A stretch of 64,000 nt of DNA. Origin: Chamaecrista fasciculata. Lineage: Eukaryota; Streptophyta; Magnoliopsida; Fabales; Fabaceae. A model generated the notes under the pieces. That model saw nothing but the letters and a program-made list of their open reading frames with translations, was not told the origin of the DNA and did not search any database. Location of the stretch: contig QANZ01053924.1 of assembly GCA_003254925.1 (NCBI GenBank), positions 62,001 to 126,000 on the forward strand, given 5' to 3'. Both the position numbers and the translations under genes were made by a program. Of the stretch, positions 1-11,651 are shown piece after piece (the stretch's first letter is position 1; every line of letters starts with the position of its first letter).

Positions 1-1811
1 ACTTGAAATGAGAGACGAGAGAAATATGACCAAATTCAATAGTTTGGGACCAAAATGAAACATTTTACCAATATTTAGGACCAAAATGAATCATTTTGTC
101 AACATTTAGGACCAATTTGAACATTTTGAAACATAATAGACCAAAATAAACATTAGAGCATACATTTAGGACCAAAATGACCCTTTGACCTTTTAATTTT
201 TTATGAGAAAATTTGTAGAACTTTCACTTTTCATCTTGACTGATTTACTCACATGTATTAAGAAGTAAGAGATATTTTTAATAAGGGTGTACACCATTGG
301 CCCGGCTCGGTCAAACCCGGCGAACCTGGCCCGGCCCGAGGGTGTTCGGGCCGGGGCGGGTCCGGGTCTAGTCTCTCTAGACCCGACCCGGCCCGGGGTA
401 CCCCATCTTTTTTAAAAAAATAAAAAATTAATTTTTACTATACATATTTATATTTTACACTACTAAATATTTTTTTAATTGTAAGAAATGCATATCTATT
501 ATTATTTTTATCAATTGTATATTAAAAATATACATAAAATATATATTTAATCTTAATTAAATCAACATTTTTTTAACAATTAAGTCAAATTAAATGTATT
601 TATTATTAAAAACATCATTAAATTGATTCAAAATTAATTGTTCTACTAATATATACAAGTTAAAATATATATAGAATGAATAAAAAAAATTAAAAAAATA
701 AAAAAAAAATTCTTTTGGCCCGGCCGGACCTGGTTAGACCCAGTGACCCGGCCCGGGTCTGTACCGGCCCGGCCTGAAACTCGGCCCGTGTACACCCCTA
801 ACTTTTAAGCATTTTTCAAGAAAAAAGTTATATAAATCCTTTTATTATGGATTTTCTTCAACCACAAATTCTATTTACATTCTTTATTTATTGTAGTAGA
901 TTTTTTAAAATATTTTTTATGATTAAATTAAAATTAAACATATATATAATTATGTCAAATCTCCACCATCATTTTAGGTGAAATAATCTCAAATGTATAG
1001 AATTTTCAAAAGAAAATATTACAAGAAGTCACTTAAAACAAAAAAAATATATCCAAATTTGGCCAAAAAAAAAAAACATCCAAACAAAAGTTAGGTAAAT
1101 TAGTTATAGTAAATCTAGAGGAAAAGTGTTTACACTTATTGTTGTATGGTATCTTAAATAAAATTACTTCTAATGGAGAGTATATGTGGAATGTTGAAAA
1201 TCTAACAACATTATCAACTAAATATTATTATTTTTTTAAAATAAAACAAATATCAATATATAAATTCACCTGAGGGTTGTTTGGATCAGGTAAAGAAAAG
1301 GTTATTTGGATAATTGGAGGGAAGGAGGAGAAGAGATTAGAAGGAGAGGATAAATGATTTTGATATGCTTAGTTCCTCCTTTAAAATATTTCAATTTTAA
1401 ATATTTAGAATTTACAAAGAAAGAAAAATAATAAATAATTAAAAGTCAATCTCTTACTTTATTCATAACTACTTATCAACTTTTTAAATAAGGAAAAGAG
1501 TTCTTAAATTTTTCTCCCTTTCTTTGTCCTCTTCACCTTAATTCTCAATTCAAAGATATCTAGAGGAATTAAACAATTTTTTTTATAAAAAAACGTGGAA
1601 AGTGAAAACGGAAAACAAAATTAGAAAAATCTGCGTCCTGCGGTTTATGTGGGTCCCGGAACATATCCACTCTGGGCTCTCAGGTTCGCAGAAATGGCAA
1701 GCCTACGCCATACAAAAGAAAAGTGTTGAAGCTTCAAATTCTCAAATTTCAGATAGATAACTTAATTCGGTGCTTAACATCATCATATCTCATCCATCAT
1801 CGGCAAAATAA
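1..1811. other. Upstream region of PNSL4 with repeats
   Basis: No gene is visible. Positions 1-185 hold a degenerate direct repeat built on 'ttaggaccaaaatga' with a period of roughly 33-40 bases, of the type seen in the arms of plant foldback MITEs. Positions 282-800 are a hAT-like MITE (separate entry). The final 130 bases before 1812 should include the promoter and 5' leader of PNSL4; I see no unambiguous TATA box. Confidence 0.6.
282..800. mobile_element. hAT-like MITE with GC-rich ends
   Basis: The ends are inverted: the left end reads TAAGGGTGTACAC and the complement of the right end reads TAGGGGTGTACAC. Both are followed by cytosine-rich 'ggcccggc' blocks, and the interior is AT-rich without an ORF. 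The flanks are 8-base near-duplicates, atttttaa at 274-281 and acttttaa at 801-808. An 8-base target duplication with TAGGGGTG-type ends fits the hAT superfamily; the element is non-autonomous. Confidence 0.7.
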
Positions 1812-3614
1812 ATGGCAGCAGTCTCATCTTCTGTAGCCATTACCACCACCACCACAAACGCCAAATTCAGTTTCTCTCATTCAAAGCCAAACAGTAATAA
1901 GCCCAGACCACTTTCTTCAACCTCCATTTCTGCAACTAGGAAGTCATTCCTTGACATCGGAATCGGAGTTGTAGCAGCATCCATGCTCGCCTTGACGCCG
2001 CTCGACGCTGATGCCACCAGAATCGAGTATTACGCTACTGTCGGAGATCCTTTGTGTGACCTTAATTACGCTAAATCGGGTCTAGGTTATTGCGATATTG
2101 AGGAAGGCCCTGGAGACGAAGCCCCTCTCGGCCAGCTTATCAATGTCAGTTTCCGATTGCAATCTCATGATTCTGTTTTGCCCTCTCATTATTATCATTA
2201 CTTAGCTGTTAATTTGGCATAACTCATGTGAAATCAGTAATCAGTAATCGCAAATATATGAGCCAAGCTAGCTAGAACCTAGTGAAACAAGATACCATAT
2301 ATCGAGTACTTAATCAGGTTTGTTATTAGGAAAATTTTTAGGCTCAAGTAATGCAAATGATATACAGATTCATTACACTGCAAGATTCGCTGATGGGACA
2401 GTCTTTGATAGCAGCTATAAACGTGCTAGACCTCTCACCATGCGCATTGGAGTTGGCAAGGTAACAAGTCCCACATGTCCTTCTGGTTAAAGTATTGGTT
2501 TATGTACAAATATACAATGTTGCTAACTCAATAAAGTGGTTTTATCTTGGGGTTACAAAAAAAAAATAATAAAATTTCCTGGTATGACCAACCACAATCC
2601 TGAGCTAAAATTAAAGATTACCTTTTGCACGACAAATAATTGGACTGTGCCACCAGCACCACCTTTAAATCCATACTTCTTATTAGAATGACATTATGGT
2701 TGGCTCTAATGTTATATATGTCACTACTTGACCTCATTTAGAAGTGTTGACTTGAAATTTGGTCCATGATCTCCCCTCCTAAATAAAGAAGGAATAATAT
2801 GTTTGGATATATATATATATATATATATTATATGTATATATATCATATATGAGTCAAGTCCAGAGTTTTATATGATTCTGAAATGTGCATCTGTGAAGCG
2901 TGATCAAGGATACTATAAATACTACCAATTTTCAAGAGGGATGGGGGAAAGAACATTTCATTATTGTTTGCATATTTTCTATGATTCAGAACTCAATATA
3001 AAGTATATTAAGTACAGGTCATCAAGGGTTTGGATCAGGGAATACTAGGGGGTGAAGGAGTACCTCCAATGCGGATAGGTATGAAATATAAAAGAAAACA
3101 TATAAATATCTTAGAGCATACTATATGTGGCTTGCCAATCCCTCAACGATTTTTTAATGTACCATTTTTACAGGTGGGAAACGCAAATTAAAGATTCCTC
3201 CACTGTTAGCATACGGCCCAGAACCTGCGGGATGCTTTTCAGGTTGTTCCATCACTTGTGAAACTATATTGCTTTCTGGACTGTAATATGATATCCAATT
3301 AAGTTATATGCACACGGAAATTCCACTTTTACAAGAGCAATTGTTTAGTCAGTAGTCATAACTGTTTTAGGAAACTCTTTTTGATTGTATTTCAGTTAGG
3401 GGACATGATTTTTAAGAAGAATCTACCTCAGATACTGCGTTCATTATTGGAATCACTAGATAGTGGGGACTGGGGAGTCATTTGGTTTGAAATTTACTTG
3501 TTACATACTAACCTGCCTGCCACTGGTTGCATAGGTGACTGCAATATACCAGGCAATGCCACTCTTCTGTACGACATTAATTTTGTTGGCATTTACTCTG
3601 GTAATGCAAAGTAA
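1812..3614 (+). CDS. PNSL4: Photosynthetic NDH subunit of lumenal location 4 (FKBP16-2), FKBP-type immunophilin
   Basis: Five exons: 1812-2144, 2368-2460, 3018-3078, 3174-3242, 3535-3614; all junctions are GT-AG and the frame closes to 211 aa ending at TAA. Residues 1-68 form a bipartite transit peptide: a Ser/Thr-rich stromal part, then R43-K44 and a hydrophobic stretch ending in ADA, which points to the thylakoid lumen. The FKBP domain follows, with FDSS, an AYG motif and a C-terminal LLYDINFVGI strand. Two cysteine pairs, C82/C94 and C183/C188, have the spacing of the two disulfides known in lumenal FKBP13. The usual active-site Trp (VIKGWDQG) is Leu here, which suggests weak prolyl isomerase activity. 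Known family role: assembly and stability of the chloroplast NDH-PSI supercomplex. The call rests on strong resemblance to remembered Arabidopsis FKBP16-2; FKBP13 is the main alternative. Confidence 0.92.
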
Positions 3615-5195
3615 AGGAAGCAAAATATCTTCAGATATATGCACCTGACGACACATATATCGATGATGTGAGTATCCTGATCTCGTGAAATCAACATATA
3701 TATTTCACCGTTCACATTCTTAGATAGATGAGACGGTAGCCAAGCACTCAGATTATTGTGTGTTTCCTTCAATTTCTGTATTATTGGCACCTATAATCTG
3801 TTGGTTCTCTTTTTTCTTTCTTTCTTTTCCCTGCTGTCAAAGTAGCTAGCATCAGATTCCAGTTTTGTCCAGCTAAACAGGAACCTCATTAGCACCTGTA
3901 GATGTAAGGCCCGTGGTAAAACAATTATAACCTGCTTTACCGATTTAACCAGTTGATATTGATCTTCTGATCTAGCAAGCAAAACTAATATTTGCTAAAA
4001 CAAGTGAGCGTTGTTACAAAGTTTTTAATGGCTGAGTGACATCTAAGGTTCTTTTGTAAAATTTCTACGAACTCCATGAAGAATCAAGGTCTGACTGACC
4101 TGACTGATATCTAAAGATTGATTTATTTGTAAATTTTGGTTTATTAGCTAATTGATTTTGTTGAACATAATGGCAAGTATTGACTTCAAAATTCTAAGTA
4201 AATCATCTTCCTAGTGTAAGAGATAAATTCGTTGATGCTATACCTGACATTTGCTAATATGCTTTCTCTACTCTGTTCTGGATTATCCAAAATAGGTATA
4301 TTTCTAGAAGTTTAAAGCAATGAAATGGACATTTTGGGCACAGAGTGTGGTTCAATTTGTTTGGCAGAATCTCCTAGCTGATTTCAACTACCTCAAATTG
4401 CTGTTCCTGGTTGGGCAGTTGGGCATGATTGATCTGCATACCCATTTTGAATATTCTTTCATGATGGTGTAGATTTTACGAGTAAAGTGTATCTTTGCAC
4501 ATCACATGGACGCAACTTTTGTAACTTAATAGTGTATATGTAATTTTCAGTATTGTTCTTTTTAGATTCGTTGATTCTTTATATGACGAATGCCATCGTC
4601 TCTACTTGATATTCTTTTCCTTGAAATGACAATGACATTAGAAGCTTAAAAAAGTTGGAACAAAAATTGCATATTTGTTATTCTGAATCTGGTACAACTT
4701 GTTAAATAAAATCTCCTTTGTAAAACTGGCAATCAGACAATTCAATTTTTTAAAGAAAAAAAAATCATGTATATGTAACTCTAAAGTCTAATTGTTTCTG
4801 CAATCTTCAAATACTTGTATGGTAATTGCCTAATTGGTAAGCAGTTTGCTCACAATTTCCTGTCTTCTAGTGCTCTTCAGTTGCAAACTAAATACTCATC
4901 TTTACTTTCTCAAACTAAAAGATCCTTTTGTTAATAGTAATAAAATTGGTAATTTTGTTGAATCCTTCATACTGGCCCCAGTGATATGCTTGGTTTCTTA
5001 GGATCTGGTAATGGGAAAGCAGTATTTACACTCAAAACTCAAAAGCGATTTCATTCATAACTGAAGGTCAAAACTATTTACCCCACAAAATCATTGAAAC
5101 TCGAGAAAGAAAGAACAAAACCCACATTAAAAATTTTTGAAAAGTCTACAATGCTGTGGAGCTAATACACTTTTTTTTCTTCTTTCATGAATGCT
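3615..5195. other. Convergent intergenic region between PNSL4 and HIPP
   Basis: About 1.6 kb between the 3' ends of two convergent genes. It should contain both 3' UTRs and polyadenylation sites. Short open frames here (for example 3593-3982 on the minus strand) have no recognisable motif. I see no repeat or RNA gene. Confidence 0.5.
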
Positions 5196-5784
5196 CTACA
5201 TGATAGAGCAGGCATTTGGGTTTTCATCACTGAACATAGTTATATAAGGATCTTCATTATATGTTGCTACAGTTCCAATGGTGGGAGTGCTTTCTACTCT
5301 CCTGACATAACCAGGAGGAGCCTTCTTGTCATAAGCTGGAGCAGCATATGGATGAGCCACTAAGTTGTAAGGAACATAGGGCCAAATCTCAGCCTTTTTC
5401 CCTGTTGACTTGGCCTTCTTCAACACCTTGTTTGCTTCAACATACCCACTTACTGTCACTTTATGCTGTTTTCTGTTTATCTCCACAGATTTCACTCCTG
5501 TACACACCCACCACCATTATTTTCACATGTTAAGAGTTTGTTTGAACAAAAGTTGAAACTTGAAAACCATAGATAAGATAACAAGAGAAACTGTGAAAAA
5601 CATACAGAAAGAGAGAGATTGTAAGTTGTAAGTGTAACTTACCACTTAATGAAGAAAGTGCCTTCTTGACCTTAAGCTCACAGCCATCACAGTCCATTCT
5701 AACTTTCAGCTCTACTGTCTGAAATTGCTTCTTCTTCTTCTTGTGGTGGTGGTCACCTCCCATTAGATCAGACAAGTACCCCAT
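5196..5784 (-). CDS. HIPP: Heavy metal-associated isoprenylated plant protein (HIPP)
   Basis: Two exons on the minus strand, 5784-5643 and 5497-5196, joined by a GTAAGT...AG intron; 147 aa. After a His/Lys-rich start (residues 11-19) comes one HMA domain (about residues 22-87) with the metal-binding MDCDGC motif, C32 and C35. The conserved WPYVPYNLVAHPYA and YDKKAPPGYVR segments follow, and the protein ends in CSIM, a CaaX box with C144 as the likely farnesyl acceptor. Family members bind metal ions at the membrane or in the nucleus and act in cadmium, drought and cold responses. The layout and the FSDENPNAC tail fit the HIPP20-27 clade; the Arabidopsis gene next to FKBP16-2 is, from memory, HIPP23. 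A frame of the intron extends exon 1 by about 36 codons but breaks the HMA fold. Confidence 0.93.
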
Positions 5785-5977
5785 TTCTCTCTATTCCCAA
5801 GAAAAAAAATGGTTTCTGAAAGAAAAGTATATGAAACTGGTTTATTATGAGAATGCCACAAACAAACTAGACAGGTTTCAAGAGTTTAATGTTTAGGAGA
5901 GTCAAAAAAAATGCCAGAAGACAGACAGAAGAACACAGATAATTAAGAAAGGTTCATGATGGGAACGTTTGGAGCTG

Positions 5978-5990
5978 AATTTATATATAG
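5978..5990 (-). promoter_or_regulatory. Likely TATA box of the HIPP gene
   Basis: The minus strand reads CTATATATAAATT about 195-205 bases upstream of the HIPP start codon, in a spacing that leaves a leader of about 165 bases. This is a consensus match only. Confidence 0.45.
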
Positions 5991-6196
5991 TGGGAAACAA
6001 AGGAAGAAGAAGAAGGAACGAGCTTCAAAAGAAGTTGCAAGGAACTTACTTGCAAAAAAAAAATATGGATTCCTTCCTTCCTTCCTTGCCTTCTAATAAT
6101 TAATTCATTTTTTTTTTGTATTTGCTTTAAAGACTGCTCTTTGTCTAATTATCTTTGAGATATTTCATAGACACCGACTTATAAATTATTTCTTGT

Positions 6197-6382
6197 TAGG
6201 AAAAAAGTCTTAAACTAATTGTCATTTATATTTATTTTGTCCCTTAAATAAATTAACAATGTCAGAAATCTTTTTGATTGATTTTTGAAAATTAAGAGAC
6301 TAAAGTAAAACTAATAAAATTTAAGAAACAAAATCATAAAATAATCATAAATTATAGGACCAAAAATATACTTTATCCTATT
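6197..6382. repeat. Decayed foldback (MITE-like) element
   Basis: The left part (aggaaaaaagtc..., ...ttattttgtcccttaaat) and the reverse complement of the right part (aggataaagta..., ...ttttgtttcttaaat) pair imperfectly over about 80 bases. No target duplication is convincing. Confidence 0.4.
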
Positions 6383-7150
6383 TATTTTGTGTGTAAAAGA
6401 AGCGTTTTTACTTTTTACTTTTTACTTTTTACTTACGGCTACAGGAACGCGTTTGGCTGAGGGCACAGCTGTGAAGTAGCTGTTGCAAATATGAATTAAG
6501 AATTAAAAATTAAGAATTAAAATTATTCGAATTTTTCAATGAAGAATCTAACCAAACCAACAACAACACGACCATGACCCAATGTAGCTACGGTTTTAGA
6601 AGCTTCTTGTGTCGACACCAACAGCCCCAAAAACAATGTTTCTTGAAGATGAAGATTATATTGGAGAAGGATCTATCTATCTGCTTCTATAGTTAATTAA
6701 ATCAAATTAAATTAATGTAGAAGCCTTTATTTTTTAATTCAATTATTTGCTTTGGCCCTTACCCTCTAAAAAAACAGAAGATTGTTTTTTAAAACTGTTA
6801 TATATGCATTATCCAGAACCAGAAGGAATATTACCAAACCACAACAAAACATATACATGGATGATTAATGTTCATTGCTGTTTAAAATGGGAACAATGTT
6901 CCTTTGGCAACCAATCTAGTCTATAGAGTATAGACACTAACCTAAAAGAAAAGACAGCATAGAATTTTGTATTTTAAACTCTTGTTCAGGTCAGGAAGAG
7001 AAAAAGCAAAATGCATTAATGTTACTTGTACCTACAATGTACTCAGCTTTAATAATGGTTTATAGGGATGGTTTGAAAATTAAATTGGATTGGATAGTCA
7101 AATCAGATCTGAATTGGGATCCGTAGAAAGAGATTCAAGCCATATCAAAG

Positions 7151-7199
7151 ATGTATACATCTCTTTGGCCAAAAAAAAAAGAAAAAAATGTATACATCT
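7151..7199 (+). mobile_element. Tail-only retroinsertion with 12-bp target duplication
   Basis: A 25-base insert, ctttggcc followed by A10-G-A6 (7163-7187), sits between perfect copies of atgtatacatct at 7151-7162 and 7188-7199. This is the signature of a LINE- or SINE-type integration truncated almost to its poly(A) tail. Confidence 0.6.
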
Positions 7200-7426
7200 T
7201 CAACATTTGAGTCACTATATTTCATTCTAAAAAAAATTAAAATGGTATATTATTAAGTATATAAAAAAAATTATTTAGTATATTGTTTTAATTTTTTAAT
7301 AATAAATTGTATATTTTAAATTTTTAAAGACTGAGTCGTCAGCTCAATAATTTTTTGTAAATTAAATTATTAATTTACTTTTAAATTAATGATCAAGTCA
7401 TAACTTCACAAGGTCTCCTATTAAAC

Positions 7427-7688
7427 TAAGGGTGTATACGGGCCGAGTTGGATTTTGACCCGACTTAGGATTTTTCCTGGTCAAACCCGGGCCTACACTT
7501 TTTTTATTTGACTTATTTATTTAATTTGTATATTTTTTTAACTTATATATTGATGAAATAAAATTTAATAATATTTTTATTAATAAAGACATTTAAATTA
7601 AATTTGTTAAAAAATATTAATTTAATGATATATATTTATTAATTTTTTTAAAAAAATAATAATATCACGAACCAGTGTACAGCCCCCT
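7427..7688. mobile_element. Degenerate hAT-like MITE related to 282-800
   Basis: It starts TAAGGGTGTATACGGGCCGAG and ends near gtgtacagccccct, whose complement resembles the start. The interior is AT-rich and similar in style to the element at 282-800. No target duplication remains, so the right boundary is approximate. Confidence 0.45.
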
Positions 7689-8558
7689 CCACCACTGTAA
7701 GTTAATTGCGCTTTTTTCTTTGTTCATTCGTGTCACTACGAGGGATCAAAACTCAAAAGGGTCACATATATCGTTCATTTTCTTCAAGTTTGAGTTGATG
7801 CCACAATTAATAATTAATTAATATATATTAATTATGAACAACAAAATGGATATATATAGGACAGCTATATGTGACCTCTCCATGTCTATTTTATGTTACG
7901 ACGACAAAGCCTCCACTCTTTCACCAACCCAATCATACACCCCATGCATCCATTACTTAATTATTAATTTTCTACTCTCTTTTGTTCCATTATTCTTCGT
8001 AATAAATTAAAAACTACTTTTTCAACAAAAAAATAATTAAGTAATTCCAAAGTATATATAGAAACGTACTATTTTAATATTTCAGAACAAAATTAATATT
8101 ATGTATTTCAATCTTTCAATAATTGAATTATTGGCTAATTTACTCTAATTATTTTGTATCTTTCTTTCTTCACTTTTAAAATCACTTTCTTTTTTTATAT
8201 ATTTTATTTAAGAATTAAAAAAAACATGAGAGGGAAGTTCACATACTCTTGCAGTCAAACTCCCTATACCTTTTTCTCTTTTCCAATACTATAACACAGA
8301 ATAATGTACTAATAATTAAAATTTCAAATATATATAGGGATCCAAAATTCCAAATAATAAAACTTTTCGTGGACTATATATATATGTGTCCGCATGTTTA
8401 TCCTGTAGCATGACAAATTAAAAACTCTCTGATAGTTAATTAGACAGAGAGATAAGTCCTTTTTTTTTTTTTCATTTCCCCCTAGCTAATTACTTGTTTT
8501 GAATGATATATATATCAATTAAAGAAACAAATGATGAAGAAATGTACACACTCTAAAT

Positions 8559-9061
8559 CATGGTTATTAAAACTGGACTGGACCGGCCGGTCCAACCGAG
8601 AACCGGACAGTGGGCCGATCCAAGTCGACACAAAAACCGGATGTGCAAAGATCCGTTGAAACTGGCCTGAACCGGTCTTATTTATTTGTTGTTTTCTTTT
8701 TTATTTTTTTGGTCTTTTTTTAATAGTTATGGGTCAAATCTTAGAGAATATTGATTATGAACCAAAATTTGATAGAGAGAAAGTGATAATAAAATGTCAT
8801 TTGATGATATTATGTCGATGAATATTATGAAAATTGACTATATCTATATTAATTCATGTTAATTTATGAAACTTGTATCTATCTATTAATGTTATAATTG
8901 TATTTTGTAATCTAATTATGACTATTTGAATTAAAATTTTATTATATTTAATTTTTTTTTTTTTAATTTATTTATTTGTTAACGGTCCGACCAGTTGAAC
9001 TATTGAACCTTAAACTCCTACCTCAAGTGATTCAATGTCTAGTATAATTTTTAAAACCATG
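8559..9061. mobile_element. hAT-like MITE, GGACCGGCCGGTCC type
   Basis: The left end CATGGTTATTAAAAC and the complement of the right end CATGGTTTTAAAAAT are inverted repeats. Next to the left end is the palindromic GGACCGGCCGGTCC, and near the right end a remnant of it (ggtccgacc). Flanking octamers ctctaaat and ctctagta share their first five bases, a decayed 8-base target duplication. There is no coding capacity. Confidence 0.6.
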
Positions 9062-11607
9062 CTCTAGTATATATGTGCGCATGTGTGCATGTGTGTGAAC
9101 AAAACACGCCAAAGCAGTGGGTGAGAAAGATATATCACATAACAAAATAAATATGGAAGCTTTAGCTTTTAGAGCTGAAAGGCTTCCATCAACTATGCGT
9201 CTATGCCAAATTAAAGTGATAATACTGTCAACAATGGCAATATTATATTATTAATATTTTTCAACTTTTAGATGGGAATTGAATATGGTGACTAAATAAT
9301 ATCACTAAATAACTATATATATACATGACAATCCTCCATTGTGATTCATGGAGGTCGTGTGCACAAAATTAATAACGTAACCTAAACGAGTTCCATAATA
9401 TATAATCACATAATAAATTAGAACGATGAAAAAGATAATCAAGTAATGCATGGAGAGGAAAAAGAACGAATTAATGACTTAAAGAATATTTTGAAGGTAC
9501 TTTATTTTCAAACAAAAAAATTAAAAAGAAAGTAATATTTTGATATGATATATTGCTTATATTAATTGCTACACTCTTTGTCTTTGGAAACTCATAAAAC
9601 ATCTATGTCATGTCGAAATTCGTAAGATAATATATTAATATCAATTGATGTGACTTGAGCTATGAAGAAAAATCTATATTAAATAGATTAAAAAAAAAAA
9701 AGGAACTATCTTATCTTATACTTTTACATTTATACGATCGATGTAACACATATCAATGTGATTTGATCAAGGTGGTTTTCTTCGTTCATTATTTGGATGC
9801 TAGATTCACCAATTCACCAACTTTTTCAACTTTAATTAAGGGACGAATTGAATGGGAAGGAAGTGTAATTAAATGTGTAATGGCCTAATCAACACGTCCT
9901 CTCGTCTAGTCGCATTCCAATTATTGATACTTGTTTAATCACCTTCATAAATATTTTTTAACTTCTTCCTACCAAATCAAACAACTTTTTTTTATTAATA
10001 TTATTATTATTCAATCAGGATTGCTCCATCCAATCATCCATGCATGTAAAAAAAAACGTATACTGAGAATATATATTATATTATTTACTATTGAGAACGA
10101 TTTGTCAATAACTTAGGTAAACGTTAACCCTCTCTCATACATACTCTCGATAATTGCTAAACTACAATACACTTATAGATATTTTAGATTGGAGACACAC
10201 AATATACTCATGAATGTTAGAAAATAATAAATAATCTTTTGAACTTTCAAGGTCCATTTTTGAGTAAATGATTATTATTACATAACTTAAATATTTGGAA
10301 TTTCTTTTGTGTAAATGATTATTATTGTGCCTCCGATTTAAAGTTTAAGGATTTCAAAATACATAGATGTTTTAAAACATCTATCTAATTATCACTGTTC
10401 ATTATTTGTGATAATTAGATCTTTTATCACTGTTTTAAAACATCTATTGTGCCTCCGATTATTATTACATTACAAGGTTTTAAAATACATAGATGTTTTG
10501 TGCCTCCGATTTAAAGTTTAAGGATTTTAAGTGTATTTTAGCTTAAATTTATTTTCTTTTCCTTTTATTTTTTTAACCATTTTAAAAATATAAATATATT
10601 ATTGGATAAAAAATTATAATATTTTATTTTTAATTAACAAGTAAAAAAATTATTTTCTTCCCTTCTATTTCATTTTCCGTCTTGGAAACTAAAGATGAAT
10701 TAATTTGCGATGGAAGTAGTCGATCAAGGCATATATATATATATATATATACCATAATCAAATAATATAATGGAGCAACCCCATTAATTGTTGCAATGTA
10801 TATGAAAGGATTTATAATTTTGAAAGATATATACTGGATACAGTTGTTCAAATGATTTGATTTATTTTTTAGTATTGAGTCGTGAGAGAATTAATCCTGA
10901 GTCCAAGGAAAAGAAACATAAAACATTTCAAATTGAGGTTTTCTTCAGCTGGCATGCATAAGAAAAGAATTAGGTGAGTGTATACTCACAGACGTTAGAA
11001 TTTCAGTGAGATTCAAATAAACTCATAATTAATTTGAGGTTGACCATCTTAATTTATTTCTCATATATACCATTGATATAGCTACAACTTGCCAGCCAAT
11101 ATACCAAGATTAATTAATTCCGACCAAAAGAAGCTTGTATAAATATCTGCCATCTTTTTTCCTTAGCTTGGAGTAGGAGAGGATTTTTTTAAAAAAAGTT
11201 TTTAAATTTAGTGATTATTTTTGTTATTTTTGTTATTTTTTCCTCAAGATATTTATATGATAGAGTAATTTAATATCAAATTTGACAATAAGTAGTTTTA
11301 ATATCTTATCTAATTTTAAGAACAAAGCGTAAAAAAGGTCATAATTTAATTTCGTGTTTAAGTTATGTAATAATAATCATTTACTCATAAAATTTCGTAT
11401 AAATTTGCATGCCATTGTAATTAAACAAAATACAAAAGAAATTCCAAATATTTATTTTAGATGAAATGACACAAATTAAAAGACGAAAACTTGTAACTAC
11501 AATGAAATTAATAACATGAAAAAAAAAAACAGGCCAAAGCTAAAGCTCTCCTATATTTTAAAGACAAAAATGTGATTTTATCTATTTAACATTCCACCAA
11601 ATTAAAT

Positions 11608-11651
11608 ATACTATGCAGTACTTTTTTTTTTCCTGATACTATGCAGTACTT
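11608..11651 (-). mobile_element. Tail-only retroinsertion with 16-bp target duplication
   Basis: Perfect copies of atactatgcagtactt at 11608-11623 and 11636-11651 flank only 12 bases, T8 then cctg. On the minus strand the insert reads CAGG-A8, i.e. the last bases of a retrotranscript plus its poly(A) tail. Confidence 0.65.

Noticed and set aside
1051-1084. Possible tail-only insertion tttggcc-A12-c
   Set aside because: The flanking repeat atccaaa is only 7 bases, too short to separate from chance, although the pre-tail bases match the insert at 7163.
9655-10116. Two plus-strand frames of 77 and 61 codons
   Set aside because: They are AT-driven, start at non-ATG or weak codons and have no recognisable motif or splice partners.
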